Below, in pieces: positions 19,206 to 29,847 of a stretch of DNA of 64,000 nt. The stretch comes from Gordonia namibiensis NBRC 108229 (lineage in GTDB: Bacteria > Actinomycetota > Actinomycetes > Mycobacteriales > Mycobacteriaceae): contig NZ_BAHE01000014.1 in assembly GCF_000298235.1 (NCBI RefSeq), forward strand, positions 62,001 through 126,000, in the 5' to 3' direction. The number at the start of each line of letters is the position of its first letter. Within the stretch, counting starts at the first letter, position 1. The notes beneath the pieces were generated by a model that did not search any database, was not told the DNA's origin, and saw nothing but the letters and a program-made list of their open reading frames with translations. The position numbers and the translations under genes are program-made.

Positions 19206-20186
19206 GTGGACGAGCAACCCGCGCGGAACGACGCGCTGTACGAACTCGCCTTTCCCGCTCCGCAGGTCACCCGCGCCGATGGCACGGGCCCGGTTCTGAT
19301 CCATGCCCTCGAAGGGTTCGCCGACGCCGGCCACGCCGTCGCGCTCGCAGCCGCCCATCTCCGGGACAGCCTGGAATCGGAACTGGTCGCGACGTTCTCG
19401 TCCGACGAGCTGATGGACTACCGCTCCCGCCGCCCGACGATCTCGTTCAGCGGTGAGACCTTCACCGAGGTCGAGATGCCGGCCCTGACCCTGCACGCGA
19501 TCCGCGACAACTCGGGCAAGGGTTTCCTGCTGCTGGCCGGCGCCGAACCGGATCTGCGGTGGGAGCAGTTCGTCGACGCGGTGCGCCGCCTGTCCGATCG
19601 GCTGGGCGTCACCGACGTCATCGGGCTCAACGCGATCCCGATGGCCGTGCCGCACACGCGTCCACCATCGATCACCGCGCACGGCAGCGATCCCGACGCG
19701 CTCGGCGACCTCCCCCGCTGGGGTTCGGCGATGAAGCTGCCCGCGAGCGCCTCGATGTTGCTGGAGCTGCGGATGGGTGAACACGACTACCGGGCCTCCG
19801 GCCTGTCGGTCCACGTGCCCCACTACCTGGCGCAGACCAACTACCCGGCGGCCTCCGCGCGGCTGCTGTCCGCAGTCGCCGAGCTGGCCGGTCTCGACCT
19901 GCCGCTGGCCGCGCTCGAGAGCGCCGCGGAGAAGGTGCGCGCCCAGGTCGACACCGAGGTCGAGGGCAACTCCGAGATCGAGTCGGTCGTCGCCGCACTC
20001 GAGACCCAGTACGACACCTTCACCCAGGCCGCCGAGGAGCGCGCGTCGCTGCTCGCCGCCGAGGAGTCGCTGCCCAGCGGGGACGAACTTGGCGCCGAAC
20101 TCGAGCGGTTCCTCGCCGAGCAGGCAGCCGAGCAGACCTCGAAGGACGACGAGCCCGGAGACGAGGGACCGCAATCGTCGATCTGA
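19206..20186 (+). CDS. PAC2 family protein
   Basis: 326 aa from the GTG at 19206 (AAGGAGG six nt upstream). PAC2 proteins (Rv2714 type) resemble the archaeal/eukaryotic proteasome assembly chaperone PAC2 and adopt a nucleoside-phosphorylase-like alpha/beta fold. Signature segments are LIHALEGFADAGHAV near residue 32, FSSDELMDYRSRRP near 63, and VPHYLAQTNYPAAS near 200. The C-terminal 80 residues are helical and acidic. The function in bacteria is unknown; a link to the actinobacterial proteasome is only suggested by the name. Its TGA overlaps the likely start of the next gene. Confidence 0.85.
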   Translation: MDEQPARNDALYELAFPAPQVTRADGTGPVLIHALEGFADAGHAVALAAAHLRDSLESELVATFSSDELMDYRSRRPTISFSGETFTEVEMPALTLHAIRDNSGKGFLLLAGAEPDLRWEQFVDAVRRLSDRLGVTDVIGLNAIPMAVPHTRPPSITAHGSDPDALGDLPRWGSAMKLPASASMLLELRMGEHDYRASGLSVHVPHYLAQTNYPAASARLLSAVAELAGLDLPLAALESAAEKVRAQVDTEVEGNSEIESVVAALETQYDTFTQAAEERASLLAAEESLPSGDELGAELERFLAEQAAEQTSKDDEPGDEGPQSSI

Positions 20187-22288
20187 CCGCGAGCCCGACG
20201 GCCCTGGTACCGGTCGACGACGAGGACCAGGCGCTCGACACGTACACACAGTGGTGGACCGATCGTGGCCTCGACCTGTACGAACACCAGGAAGAGGCCC
20301 TGCTCGAGCTGCTCGCCGGCAGCCACGTCATCCTGGCTACCCCGACCGGTTCGGGGAAGTCGCTCGTGGCCGCCGGCGCACTGTATTTCGCGCGCTGCCG
20401 CGGCGAACGGGCCTTCTACACCGCGCCGATCAAGGCGCTCGTGAGCGAGAAGTTCTTCGAACTGTGCGGCATGTTCGGCGCCGATCAGGTCGGCCTGCTG
20501 ACCGGCGACGCGTCGGTCAACCCGGATGCGCCGATCGTCTGCGCCACCGCCGAGATCGTCGCGAACCTCGCCCTCGCGGCGGGTGGTGACAGCGACATCG
20601 GCACGCTGGTCGCCGACGAGTTCCACTACTACGGCGAACCCGACCGCGGCTGGGCCTGGCAGGTCCCGCTCATCGAGCTGCCGTCCACGCAGTTCCTGCT
20701 GATGTCGGCGACACTCGGCGACGTCTCGTTCTTCGTCGACGACCTCGCGCGCCGCACCGGGCGGGACACGGTCGAGGTCACCGGCGCCCAACGGCCCGTG
20801 CCGCTCGTCCACGACTATGCGATGACCCCGATCCACGAGACGATCGCCGACCTCGTCGACCGTGGACGCGCGCCGATCTACGTCGTGCACTTCACCCAGG
20901 CCGCCGCGGTCGAACGCGCCCAGGCACTGCTGAGCGTGAAGATCTGCGACAAGGACGAGAAGGCCGCGATCGCCGAGGCGATCGGCGACTTCCGGTTCTC
21001 CACCGGCTTCGGCAACACCCTGTCGAAGCTCCTGCGTTCAGGCATCGGCGTCCACCACGCCGGGATGCTCCCCCGCTACCGTCGCCTCGTCGAACGTCTT
21101 GCGCAGCAAGGACTTCTGAAGGTGATCGCCGGTACCGACACCCTCGGCGTGGGCATCAACGTGCCGATCCGCACGGTGCTGTTCGCCGGGTTGAGCAAGT
21201 ACGACGGCCGCCGCGTCCGGCGCCTGCGGGCGCGTGAGTTCCATCAGATCGCGGGCCGCGCCGGCCGGGCCGGCTTCGACACCGTCGGCTATGTGGTCGC
21301 CCAGGCGCCCGAGCACGACGTGGAGAACGCCCGCGCCGTCGCCAAGGCCGGCGACGATCCGAAGAAGCTGCGGAAGCTGGTGCGCCGCAAGCCTCCCGAG
21401 GGTTTCGTTTCGTGGGGCGAGAAGACCTTCACCCAGCTGATCGACGCCCCCGACGAGCCGCTGCGGTCGCATTTCCAGATGACCACCGCGATGCTGCTCG
21501 AGGTACTCGGCCGGCCCGGTGACTGTTTCGCCGCCATCCGGCACCTCCTCGAGGACAACCACGAACCGCGCGATCGGCAGCTGCGCCACATCAAACACAC
21601 CATCGAGCTCTATCGCGGCCTGCGCGACGCCGGGATCGTCGTACAGCTCGACGAACCCGACGAGACCGGTCGGCACATCGCCCTCAGCGTGGACATGCCG
21701 GAGAACTTCGCGCTGACCAACCCGCTGTCGGCGTTCGCGATGGCCACGTTCGAGATCCTCGACCCCAAATCCTCCACGTACGCCCTCGATGTCATCTCGA
21801 TCCTCGAGTCCACGCTGGAGAACCCGCGGCCGTTGCTGCTCGCCCAGCGCAAGGTCGCCCGCGACGCGGCGATCGCCGAGATGAAGGCCGACGGCATCGA
21901 GTACGAGGAACGGATGACGCGGCTGGAGGACATCACCTGGCCGCAGCCGCTGTTCGAGGAGATCTTCGGAGCCTTCGAGATCTACCGGCGCGGCCACCCC
22001 TGGGTGGCGTCGTTCCCGCCCAACCCGAAGTCGGTGCTGCGCGAGATGCTGGAGAAGGCGATGACCTTCACCGAGCTGATCTCCGCCTATGGTCTCGCCC
22101 GCAGCGAGGGCGTGGTGCTGCGCTACCTGTCCGACTGCTATCGGGTTCTGCGCCAAGGCGTTCCGACCAGTGCGGTGACGCCGGAGATCGAGCAGATCGT
22201 GGCCGACCTCGGCACCATGGTCCGCGAGGTCGACTCGAGCCTCGTCGACGAGTGGGAGGCGCTCGCCGCCCAGGCCGCGGAGGCCTGA
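20183..22288 (+). CDS. DEAD/DEAH-box helicase with DUF3516 domain, non-canonical start
   Basis: About 701 aa if it begins at CTG 20183, which overlaps the PAC2 stop as CTGA. The first ATG/GTG/TTG in frame is GTG 20366, but that lies after Walker A and would remove it. The frame upstream of 20366 clearly encodes the family N-terminus: WWTDRGLDLYEHQEEAL and TPTGSGKS (residues 53-60). ATC at 20174, 5 nt after GAGGGA, is another candidate. Further motifs are ADEFHYY, LLMSATLGD, and VI-type FHQIAGRAGRAGFD. The DUF3516 part follows (WPQPLFEEIFGAFEIYRRGHPWV). From memory, family members continue about 130 residues beyond DEWEAL; this one ends there. RNA or DNA substrate unknown. Confidence 0.85.
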   Translation: MTASPTALVPVDDEDQALDTYTQWWTDRGLDLYEHQEEALLELLAGSHVILATPTGSGKSLVAAGALYFARCRGERAFYTAPIKALVSEKFFELCGMFGADQVGLLTGDASVNPDAPIVCATAEIVANLALAAGGDSDIGTLVADEFHYYGEPDRGWAWQVPLIELPSTQFLLMSATLGDVSFFVDDLARRTGRDTVEVTGAQRPVPLVHDYAMTPIHETIADLVDRGRAPIYVVHFTQAAAVERAQALLSVKICDKDEKAAIAEAIGDFRFSTGFGNTLSKLLRSGIGVHHAGMLPRYRRLVERLAQQGLLKVIAGTDTLGVGINVPIRTVLFAGLSKYDGRRVRRLRAREFHQIAGRAGRAGFDTVGYVVAQAPEHDVENARAVAKAGDDPKKLRKLVRRKPPEGFVSWGEKTFTQLIDAPDEPLRSHFQMTTAMLLEVLGRPGDCFAAIRHLLEDNHEPRDRQLRHIKHTIELYRGLRDAGIVVQLDEPDETGRHIALSVDMPENFALTNPLSAFAMATFEILDPKSSTYALDVISILESTLENPRPLLLAQRKVARDAAIAEMKADGIEYEERMTRLEDITWPQPLFEEIFGAFEIYRRGHPWVASFPPNPKSVLREMLEKAMTFTELISAYGLARSEGVVLRYLSDCYRVLRQGVPTSAVTPEIEQIVADLGTMVREVDSSLVDEWEALAAQAAEA

Positions 22289-22292
22289 TCAC

Positions 22293-23225
22293 TCACACCG
22301 GCGTGACCGCGCCGGTGTCGGCGACGATCTCCGAGATGATCGTCGCGAGCTCTCGATACGCATCGTCGTGGCGCGCGGACCGGCGGAAGACGACCCCGAT
22401 CTGACGCCCCGGCCGCGGCGAGGCGAAGGTGGCGATCGCCAGGTCTCCCGAAGCCGTCTCCGAGGCGACCGCGGTCTGCGGGATGAGGGTCACCCCGAGC
22501 CCGCCGACGACGCAGTGCACGGCCGTCGTCAGCGACGCCGCGCGCGTCTGTCCCAGGTCGGGCCGGACCCCGGCAAGCGCACACACCTCCAGCGCCTGGT
22601 CACGCAGACAGTGCCCCTCGTCGAGAAGCAGCAACGGCAGGTCGGCCAGTGCGCTCGGGTCCACCCGCCGCTTGCCGGCGAGGGCGTGCCCGGCCGGCAG
22701 GGCGAGGACGAAATCCTCACGGTAGAGCGGAACCTCGGCGATACCGGGGACGTCGAGCGGCAGCGCCAGGAGTGCCACGTCGAGGGTGCCGCCCCGCAGC
22801 TGTTCGACGAGCCGCCCGGTCTGCTCCTCGACGACACGGGGCCGGAGGTCCGGCAGCTTGTCGGCGAGTCCGCGGAGCACCGCGGGCAGCACGTAGGGCG
22901 CGACCGTCGGGATGACGCCCAGCCGGATGGCACCGTGCAGCGGCTGGCCGGCACCCGCGGCCGCGGCGGTGAACTCGTCGACGGCATCGACGGCTGCCAT
23001 CGCTCGCGGCAGCAATTCCTCGCCGTCCTGGGTCAGCAGGACCCGGCGGGTCGTCCGCTCGACGAGTGTCACGCCGAGACCCGTCTCGAGCGCCGAGAGG
23101 GCCTGGGACAGCGACGGCTGACTCACTCCCAGGTCCGCCGCGGCAGACCCGAAGTGCCTGCGCTGGGCGAGGGCCACGAACGCGCGCAGGCCGGCGATGG
23201 TGGGCTGATAAGTTTTATCGGGCAT
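22293..23225 (-). CDS. oxyR: LysR-type peroxide sensor OxyR
   Basis: 310 aa from the ATG at 23225. There is an N-terminal winged HTH ([23 protein letters not shown]). The effector domain has two cysteines, C206 and C215 ([13 protein letters not shown]), the redox-active disulfide pair of OxyR. It activates peroxide-defence genes when oxidised. It is divergent from ahpC, and the intergenic region has OxyR-like GATAA/TTATC elements. The gene is intact here, unlike in M. tuberculosis where oxyR is a pseudogene (established knowledge). It converges on the DUF3516 helicase with 4 nt between them. Confidence 0.93.
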   Translation of the reverse strand: MPDKTYQPTIAGLRAFVALAQRRHFGSAAADLGVSQPSLSQALSALETGLGVTLVERTTRRVLLTQDGEELLPRAMAAVDAVDEFTAAAAGAGQPLHGAIRLGVIPTVAPYVLPAVLRGLADKLPDLRPRVVEEQTGRLVEQLRGGTLDVALLALPLDVPGIAEVPLYREDFVLALPAGHALAGKRRVDPSALADLPLLLLDEGHCLRDQALEVCALAGVRPDLGQTRAASLTTAVHCVVGGLGVTLIPQTAVASETASGDLAIATFASPRPGRQIGVVFRRSARHDDAYRELATIISEIVADTGAVTPV

Positions 23226-23232
23226 GGTTATC
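23207..23232. promoter_or_regulatory. OxyR-type operator at the oxyR start
   Basis: GATAA-GTT-TTATC (23207-23219) is a perfect dyad, followed by another TTATC at 23228-23232. Published mycobacterial OxyR sites have inverted TTATC/GATAA half sites. It overlaps the first codons of oxyR, so binding would repress oxyR and could activate ahpC across the divergent region. Confidence 0.55.
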
Positions 23233-23295
23233 AGTGTAGTGCTACTAATCACGTTTCGCTTTTGCCGATTTTCCGGCACGATAGTACTCGTACGT

Positions 23296-23312
23296 CGCGA
23301 AAGTCTTTCGCG
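23296..23312. promoter_or_regulatory. 17-bp perfect palindrome in the ahpC leader
   Basis: CGCGAAAG-T-CTTTCGCG, 28 nt before the ahpC ribosome binding site. It could be a DNA operator or an RNA hairpin. It shares GCGAAAGTCTT with the sigB upstream region (10948-10958). Confidence 0.5.
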
Positions 23313-23351
23313 CGCAATTTCGGTACACCCCCTCAGCTGAAGGAGCGATAC

Positions 23352-23939
23352 ATGGCCCTGCTCACCATCGGTGACCAGTTCCCCGCCTACAACCTCACCG
23401 CCGTGATCGGTGGCGACCTCAGCAAGGTCAACGCCCAGCAGCCCGACGACTACTTCACCACCGTCACCTCCGACGACCACCCCGGTCAGTGGCGCGTCGT
23501 CTTCTTCTGGCCGAAGGACTTCACCTTCGTGTGCCCGACGGAGATCGCCGCCTTCGGCAAGCTGAACGACGAGTTCGCCGATCGTGACACCCAGGTGCTC
23601 GGCGCCTCGGTCGACAACGAGTTCGTCCACTTCCAGTGGCGTGCACAGCACGAGGACCTGAAGACCCTGCCGTTCCCGATGATGAGTGACCTCAAGCGCG
23701 AGCTGGCCACCGCCGCAGGCGTTCTCAACACCGACGGTGTCGCCGACCGCGCCACCTTCATCATCGACCCGAACAACGAGATCCAGTTCGTGTCGGTCAC
23801 CGCCGGCTCCGTGGGCCGCAACGTCGACGAGGTCCTGCGCGTCCTCGACGCCCTGCAGTCCGACGAGCTGTGTGCCTGCAACTGGAAGAAGGGTGACCCG
23901 ACGATCAACGCCGGTGAGCTCATGTCCTCGGGCGTCTAG
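23352..23939 (+). CDS. ahpC: alkyl hydroperoxide reductase AhpC (2-Cys peroxiredoxin)
   Basis: 195 aa, ATG with AAGGAG upstream. It reduces hydrogen peroxide, organic peroxides and peroxynitrite in the cytoplasm. The peroxidatic cysteine is C61 in FTFVCPTE. Resolving cysteines are in ELCACNW (C174, C176), the mycobacterial arrangement in which AhpC is recharged by AhpD. ahpD follows after 14 nt in the same operon. Divergent oxyR and its operator indicate peroxide induction. Confidence 0.97.
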   Translation: MALLTIGDQFPAYNLTAVIGGDLSKVNAQQPDDYFTTVTSDDHPGQWRVVFFWPKDFTFVCPTEIAAFGKLNDEFADRDTQVLGASVDNEFVHFQWRAQHEDLKTLPFPMMSDLKRELATAAGVLNTDGVADRATFIIDPNNEIQFVSVTAGSVGRNVDEVLRVLDALQSDELCACNWKKGDPTINAGELMSSGV

Positions 23940-23953
23940 AGAAGGAGATCAAG

Positions 23954-24487
23954 ATGAGCATCGACAATCTCAAGGAAGCACTTCCGGAGTACGCGAAGGA
24001 CCTCAAGCTCAACCTCGGTTCGATCAGCCGCACCACCGCGCTGAACGAGGAGCAGCTGTGGGGCACCCTGCTGTCGACCGCAGCCGCCACCAAGAGTGCC
24101 AAGGTGCTCTCCGAGATCGCCGACGAGGCCGCTGACAACCTGTCGGCCGAGGCCTACAACGCCGCACTCGGTGCCGCGTCGATCATGGGTATGAACAACG
24201 TGTTCTACCGCGGTCGCGGTTTCCTCGACGGCAAGTACGACGACCTGCGTCCCGGTCTGCGGATGAACATCATCGGCAATCCCGGTGTCGACAAGGCCGC
24301 GTTCGAGCTGTGGTCGTTCGCCGTGTCCTCGATCAACGGCTGTGGCCACTGCGTCGCCGCCCACGAGAACACCCTGCGTGAGGCCGGCGTCGAGCGCGAG
24401 GCCATCCTCGAGGCCCTCAAGGTCGCCTCGATCGTGGCCGGCGTGGCCCAGGCCATCGCGACCACCGAGGTGCTCGCGAACGCCTGA
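23954..24487 (+). CDS. ahpD: alkylhydroperoxidase AhpD (CMD fold), AhpC-reducing partner
   Basis: 177 aa, with GAAGGAG upstream. The catalytic set known from M. tuberculosis AhpD is complete and in register: E118, C130, C133 (NGCGHC) and H137. AhpD is a trimeric thiol-disulfide protein that passes electrons from dihydrolipoamide via lipoylated protein to AhpC. It is co-transcribed with ahpC and followed by a very strong terminator. Confidence 0.97.
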   Translation: MSIDNLKEALPEYAKDLKLNLGSISRTTALNEEQLWGTLLSTAAATKSAKVLSEIADEAADNLSAEAYNAALGAASIMGMNNVFYRGRGFLDGKYDDLRPGLRMNIIGNPGVDKAAFELWSFAVSSINGCGHCVAAHENTLREAGVEREAILEALKVASIVAGVAQAIATTEVLANA

Positions 24488-24500
24488 TCGGCAACACATA

Positions 24501-24540
24501 CGACGAAGCCCGGCTGCCATTCGGCAGCCGGGCTTCGTCG
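24501..24540. terminator. strong hairpin terminator after ahpD
   Basis: Perfect 18-bp stem (CGACGAAGCCCGGCTGCC, loop ATTC, GGCAGCCGGGCTTCGTCG) followed by TGTT. It lies between convergent ahpD and the aminotransferase gene and can serve both strands. Confidence 0.9.
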
Positions 24541-24560
24541 TGTTCGGGGTGTTCGGCCCG

Positions 24561-25799
24561 TCAGCTGAGCGCGGCGCGGATGCGGTCGGCCATCTCGCCG
24601 ACCTCGTCGGTCGTCATGACGAACGACGGTGAGATCTGCAGCGCACCCTGCCCGGCGGCACGGGTGCTGACGCCGTGCTCGCGCAGCTTAAGGACCGCGG
24701 CCGGCGCGGTGGCCGGGTCGGCGAGCTGAACCGCGGTGACGGCACCGAGGCCGGTGCGCACCTCGGCGACCGTGTCGAGGTCGGCCAGTGGGGCCAGCGC
24801 CGTCGCGAGGTCGCCCTCGAGGCGCGAGGCCTCGGCGAGCAGGTTCTCCCGGCGGATGATCTCCAGGTTGGCCAGCGCGGCGGCCGCGGCGGCGGCGTGA
24901 CCGCCGTAGGTGTAACCGTGGCGCCACCAGACACCTCCGGCGAAGAACGGCTCGGCGACGCGCGGGGCGATGAACACCGCACCCATCGGCACGTAGCCGG
25001 AGGTGAGGCCCTTGGCGGTGGTGATCATGTCGGGCTGGAGGTCGAAGCGCGCCGAGGCGAACCACGAGTCGCCGCCGATACGGCCGAAGCCGGTGACGAC
25101 CTCATCGACGACGAACAGGATGTCGTGATCGCGGCAGATGGCGCGGACCTCGTCGAGGTATCCGGCCGGCGGCAGGTAGATGCCACCGGCGCCGATGATC
25201 GGCTCGCAGAAGAACGCGGCGATGTTCTCCGCGCCGACCCGCTCGATCAGACCGAGCAGGCTCTTCGCGTCGTCCCAGTCGACGTTCTGCACGTCGTGCA
25301 TGAGCTCGCCGTAGCCGTCGTGGTTGAGCGGGATGCCCGCCAGCGACGTACCCGCGGCATGCATGCCGTGGTAGGCCTTGGTCCGGCTGACGACGACGCG
25401 CTTGGCGGGTTTGCCCTGCTCCACCCAGTAGCGGCGGGCCAGCTTGACCGCGGTGTCGACCGAGTCGCTGCCGCCCGAGGTGAAGAAGATCTTCGACCCG
25501 GGCACCGGCGCGATCGCGGCCAGCTCGTCGGCGAGCTGCAGCGTGACGTCGCTCGCGATGTCACCGAAGTTCGAGTAGTGCGCGATCGTGCCGAGCTGAC
25601 GCGACACCGCGTCGGCGATCTCGGTGCGGCCGTGGCCCACGTTGGTGAACCAGAGACCGGCGGTCGCGTCGATGTATTCCTTGCCGTCGCGGTCCCAGAT
25701 ACGGGTCCCCTCGCCCTTGGTCACGACGAAGGGTCCACTCGCGGTCACCGCACCCATGTCGGCGAAGCCGTGCCACAGAGCACCAGAAGTTTCAGACAT
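24561..25799 (-). CDS. class III PLP-dependent aminotransferase
   Basis: 412 aa from the ATG at 25799; an ATG at 25808 and upstream alternatives exist. It is a fold-type I omega-aminotransferase. LWFTNVGHGRTEI, FFTSGGSDSVDTAVKLAR, FVVDEVVTGFGRIG (PLP-binding Asp) and TTAKGLTSGYVPMGAV (Schiff-base Lys) are present in order. Such enzymes transaminate beta-alanine, gamma-aminobutyrate, polyamines or similar amines with pyruvate or 2-oxoglutarate. The amine donor cannot be told from sequence. It stands alone, divergent from hrpA. Confidence 0.88.
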   Translation of the reverse strand: MSETSGALWHGFADMGAVTASGPFVVTKGEGTRIWDRDGKEYIDATAGLWFTNVGHGRTEIADAVSRQLGTIAHYSNFGDIASDVTLQLADELAAIAPVPGSKIFFTSGGSDSVDTAVKLARRYWVEQGKPAKRVVVSRTKAYHGMHAAGTSLAGIPLNHDGYGELMHDVQNVDWDDAKSLLGLIERVGAENIAAFFCEPIIGAGGIYLPPAGYLDEVRAICRDHDILFVVDEVVTGFGRIGGDSWFASARFDLQPDMITTAKGLTSGYVPMGAVFIAPRVAEPFFAGGVWWRHGYTYGGHAAAAAAALANLEIIRRENLLAEASRLEGDLATALAPLADLDTVAEVRTGLGAVTAVQLADPATAPAAVLKLREHGVSTRAAGQGALQISPSFVMTTDEVGEMADRIRAALS

Positions 25800-25860
25800 G
25801 CCCACCATGATGCCGGGCGAGGTGACCGCTCCCCGCATCGACCCATATCCTGGAGTCATC

Positions 25861-28800
25861 ATGTCGGTCGAGTCCCCAGATCCAGCCCCGCGAGATCCTC
25901 AGCCCGGCATCTCCCGTACCGAACTGCTGCGTTCGCTCGACGAGGTCGCGATCCTCGACGCCCACCGTCTGCGCCGCCGCATCGACAAACTGGGCCGCAC
26001 CCCCGACCCGCGCAAATGGCAACAAGTCGTCGCCGACGTCGAGAAGGCCCGGAGCCGCCTCGACCGTCGCCGGGCCACCGTGCCGGTGCTGCGCTTCCCC
26101 GACGAACTCCCCGTCTCGGCCGCCCGCGAGGAGATCGCCGACGCGATCCGGGACCACCAGGTCGTGGTGGTCGCCGGTGAGACCGGTTCCGGCAAGACCA
26201 CGCAGCTGCCGAAGATCTGCCTCGAACTCGGCCGCGGTATCCGCGGCACGATCGGCCACACCCAGCCGCGGCGCATCGCGGCCAGCTCGGTGGCCAAGCG
26301 CATCGCCGACGAGACCGAGACCGAACTCGGTGACGCGGTCGGTTATTCGGTCCGGTTCACCGACCGTTCGGGCGCGGACACGCTGATCCGCGTGATGACC
26401 GACGGCATCCTGCTCCGCGAGATCGCCACCGATCCGATGCTGCGCCGCTACGACACCCTCATCATCGACGAGGCCCATGAGCGCAGCCTCAACATCGATT
26501 TCATCCTCGGGTACCTGCGTCGACTGCTGCCGCAACGACCGGACCTGAAGGTGATCATCACCTCGGCGACGATCGAACCCGCCCGTTTCGCGCGGCATTT
26601 CAGCACGCCCGAGGCGTCGGTCCCGGTCATCGAGGTGTCCGGTCGTACCTACCCCGTCGAGATCCGTTACCGGCCGCTGAGTCTCCAGGAACGTCCGGAC
26701 AGCGGCGACGACGCCGGTGGCGGCGAGCACGCCGACCTCGACCAGATCCAGGGCATCGACGCCGCGATCGACGAGCTGTGGGCGGGCGGCCGCGGCGACA
26801 TCCTCGTCTTCCTCCCCACCGAACGCGACATCCGCGAGACGGCGGATGCGTTGAAGCGCCGGACCGGAACCGGCCGGAACGGCGGCGCGGAGATCGTCCC
26901 GCTGTTCGCACGGTTGTCGATCGCCGACCAGCAGAAGGTCTTCGCCCCGTCGAACGGTCGCCGGATCGTACTGGCCACCAACGTCGCCGAGACCTCGGTC
27001 ACGGTGCCCGGCATCCGCTACGTCATCGACACCGGCACCGCCCGCATCAGCCGATACTCGACCCGCACCAAGGTCAATCGTCTGCCCATCGAACCCGTGT
27101 CGCAGGCCAGCGCCCGCCAGCGCGCCGGCCGATGCGGTCGCGTCGCCCCCGGTGTGTGCATCCGGCTCTACAGCGAGAACGACTTCGACGCCCGTCCCGC
27201 TTTCACCGACCCGGAGATCCTGCGCACCAACCTCGCCGCCGTCATCCTCCAGATGACCTCGCTGAAACTCGGTGAGATCGCGGACTTCCCGTTCGTGCAG
27301 CCGCCCGACGAACGCGCGATCCGCGACGGCATGGGCGTACTGACCGAGCTCGGTGCGATCACCGTGAGCCGTGAGGGCGGCCCGCCGCGCCTCACCCCCG
27401 TCGGTCGGTCCATGTCCCGCATCCCCGTCGATCCGCGGATCGCCCGGATGCTCATCGCCGGCCGCGAACTCGGCTGCCTCGACCACCTGCTCGTCATCGC
27501 CTCCGCGATGTCCCTGCCCGATCCCCGCGAACGTCCGGCCGAACACCGCGAGGCCGCAGACGCCTCGCATCGTCGCTTCGTCGTGCCGCAGTCGGACTTC
27601 CTGTCCTACGTCGAGCTGTGGCGCTACCTCGAAGAGCAGCGCAAGGAGTTGTCCAGCAGCAAGTTCCGACGGATGTGCGAACGGGAGTTCCTGCACTTCC
27701 TGCGCATCCGGGAATGGCGGGACCTGCATCGCCAACTCACCGAGATCGTCAAGGACCTGGACTGGCCGGTGAGTCCTGCCGGTTCCGACCTTCCCGAGGT
27801 CGACGCCGACGCCGTCCACCGCGCGATCCTCTCGGGTCTGCTGTCCAACATCGCGGCGCGCAACACCGAGGGCCGCGAGTTCACCGGGGCACGCAACACG
27901 ACGCTGATGATCTTCCCGGCGTCACCGCTCGCCAAGAAGCCGCCGCCCTTCATCATGGCCGCGGAGGTCCTCGAGACCTCCCGCCTGTTCGCGCACACCG
28001 TCGCCGGCATCGATCCGTTGTGGGCGGAGAAACTGGCCGGCGATCTGGTGAAGCGCACGTACAGCGAGCCGCACTGGTCGTCCAAACGCGGTGCCGCGAT
28101 GGCCTACGAACGGGTGACGCTGTACGGCGTCACCCTCGTCGCGAAACGCCGCGTCGACTACGGCCCCATCGATCCGGTCGTCTCCCGCGAACTGTTCATC
28201 CGCCATGCCCTGGTCGAGGGCGACTGGCGTACCCAACACCCGTTCTTCGAACGCAACCGCGCTCTGCTCGAAGCCGCCTCCGACGTCGAGAACCGCATGC
28301 GCACACGCGGACTGGTGATCACCGAGGATCAGCTGTTCGAGTTCTACGACAAGCGGGTGGGCGCCGAGGTCACCTCCGCACGGCACTTCGACACATGGTG
28401 GAAGAAGGCCCGACGCGCCGACGCGGCTCTGCTCGACCTCAAGCCCGAGGACGTCGCGGCGAGCACCGAGGCCGCGCCCACCGACTACCCGGGCGCCTGG
28501 CAACAGGGCGACACCCGACTCGAACTCCGCTACCGGTTCGAACCCGGCGCACCCGATGACGGTGTCACCGTGATCATCCCGCGCGCACTGCTCCCCCACG
28601 TGCGCCCGGCGGGATTCGACTGGTCGGTGCCCGGCATGCGGACGGAACTGGCCACCGCCCTGGTGAAGTCGCTGCCCAAGCGGCTGCGCAAGTCCATGTC
28701 CCCGGCGCAGCGTTTCGCCGAACTGGCCCTGGCGCGTCTGACACCGCGCAGCGAACCGCTCACGGTCGGGCTCGCGCGCGAGCTCACCACGATCACGCAG

Positions 28801-29847
28801 ATGACGGTCACCGCAGCCGATTTCGACGTCGACCGGATTCCGGCCCATCTCACGATGCATTTCGCCGTGGTCGACGACACCGGGAACATCACCGCGCGAG
28901 CCGATTCCATCGCCGAACTCCAGCGTGTGGGCACACGCGCCGCGACGAAGACGGTGAAGCGCACCCTGTATCGCGCCTGGACCGACGAGGGCATCGGCAC
29001 CCTCGCCGCCCAGCGGACCGTCGACATCGCCGGACAACGCCTCACCCGCTACCCCACGATCGACGCGATCACCGACGAGGCCGGGCGGACCCGCGGGGTG
29101 GTCGTGATCGACGCCGCGTCGGAGCAGACCCGTGATCGGTTGGCGGAGAGAGGGATCGTCGCGCTGCTCGACCTCGCGATCCCTCCCCTGCACCGACGTG
29201 TGGCGAGCTCTCTCGGCGCCGCCGGCCGACTCGCGTTGAGTCAGAGCCCCTACCCGGACCTCGATGCGCTGCTGGCCGACTGCACACGCCGCGCCATCCG
29301 CGATGTGGTGGCCGGCCTCGACGCCGGCACGCTGTCCGCGGTGCGCTCACCCGAGGCGTTCCGCGCACTCACGGAAAAGCTGCGGCCACGGATCTCCGAA
29401 GCGGCACCCGAATACTTCTCTCTCGCCGTCGAATCCCTCGGCTGGGTGGCGCCGGTGCGCGCCGCGATCGACCGTCATGCCGGTTCGCTCGCAGCCGACG
29501 ACGTCGCCGAACAACTCGACAATCTCGTCTTCGACGGCTTCATCGCCGCCACCGCACGACGACATCTGGAGAACGTGCCGCGCTATCTCGCGGCGGCCGA
29601 AGCCCGGTTGACGGCACTCCCCGCCTCCGCGGCCCGGGACCAGGCCGGAGTGACCGTCGTCGATCGGGTGACCGAGCGGTGGGCCCAGCGACTGACCCAG
29701 GTACCCGAGCACCGTAAGGCCCACGTCAACGACGAGGCTCAGTGGCTCGTCGAGGAACTGCGGGTGGGATTGTTCGCCGAACGTCTCGGCACCGCGTACC
29801 CGGTGTCGGAGAAGCGGGTCCTACGAACTCTTGACCGACTCGGCTGA
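25861..29847 (+). CDS. hrpA: ATP-dependent RNA helicase HrpA
   Basis: 1328 aa from the ATG at 25861 (GGAG five nt upstream). The upstream in-frame extension overlaps the divergent aminotransferase and is unlikely. It is a DEAH-box helicase: Walker A GETGSGKT (106-113), DEAH (203-206), TSATIEP, and motif [10 protein letters not shown]. Winged-helix, ratchet and OB regions follow (to about residue 760), then the long DUF3418 C-terminal domain typical of HrpA. In other bacteria HrpA acts on mRNA and rescues stalled ribosomes. Its 3' end overlaps the convergent nrdR by 27 nt. Confidence 0.95.
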   Translation: MSVESPDPAPRDPQPGISRTELLRSLDEVAILDAHRLRRRIDKLGRTPDPRKWQQVVADVEKARSRLDRRRATVPVLRFPDELPVSAAREEIADAIRDHQVVVVAGETGSGKTTQLPKICLELGRGIRGTIGHTQPRRIAASSVAKRIADETETELGDAVGYSVRFTDRSGADTLIRVMTDGILLREIATDPMLRRYDTLIIDEAHERSLNIDFILGYLRRLLPQRPDLKVIITSATIEPARFARHFSTPEASVPVIEVSGRTYPVEIRYRPLSLQERPDSGDDAGGGEHADLDQIQGIDAAIDELWAGGRGDILVFLPTERDIRETADALKRRTGTGRNGGAEIVPLFARLSIADQQKVFAPSNGRRIVLATNVAETSVTVPGIRYVIDTGTARISRYSTRTKVNRLPIEPVSQASARQRAGRCGRVAPGVCIRLYSENDFDARPAFTDPEILRTNLAAVILQMTSLKLGEIADFPFVQPPDERAIRDGMGVLTELGAITVSREGGPPRLTPVGRSMSRIPVDPRIARMLIAGRELGCLDHLLVIASAMSLPDPRERPAEHREAADASHRRFVVPQSDFLSYVELWRYLEEQRKELSSSKFRRMCEREFLHFLRIREWRDLHRQLTEIVKDLDWPVSPAGSDLPEVDADAVHRAILSGLLSNIAARNTEGREFTGARNTTLMIFPASPLAKKPPPFIMAAEVLETSRLFAHTVAGIDPLWAEKLAGDLVKRTYSEPHWSSKRGAAMAYERVTLYGVTLVAKRRVDYGPIDPVVSRELFIRHALVEGDWRTQHPFFERNRALLEAASDVENRMRTRGLVITEDQLFEFYDKRVGAEVTSARHFDTWWKKARRADAALLDLKPEDVAASTEAAPTDYPGAWQQGDTRLELRYRFEPGAPDDGVTVIIPRALLPHVRPAGFDWSVPGMRTELATALVKSLPKRLRKSMSPAQRFAELALARLTPRSEPLTVGLARELTTITQMTVTAADFDVDRIPAHLTMHFAVVDDTGNITARADSIAELQRVGTRAATKTVKRTLYRAWTDEGIGTLAAQRTVDIAGQRLTRYPTIDAITDEAGRTRGVVVIDAASEQTRDRLAERGIVALLDLAIPPLHRRVASSLGAAGRLALSQSPYPDLDALLADCTRRAIRDVVAGLDAGTLSAVRSPEAFRALTEKLRPRISEAAPEYFSLAVESLGWVAPVRAAIDRHAGSLAADDVAEQLDNLVFDGFIAATARRHLENVPRYLAAAEARLTALPASAARDQAGVTVVDRVTERWAQRLTQVPEHRKAHVNDEAQWLVEELRVGLFAERLGTAYPVSEKRVLRTLDRLG

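Noticed and set aside
25792-27819. 675-codon minus-strand open frame over hrpA
   Set aside because: Mirror frame of HrpA with Asp/Gly/Arg-rich composition and no family match.
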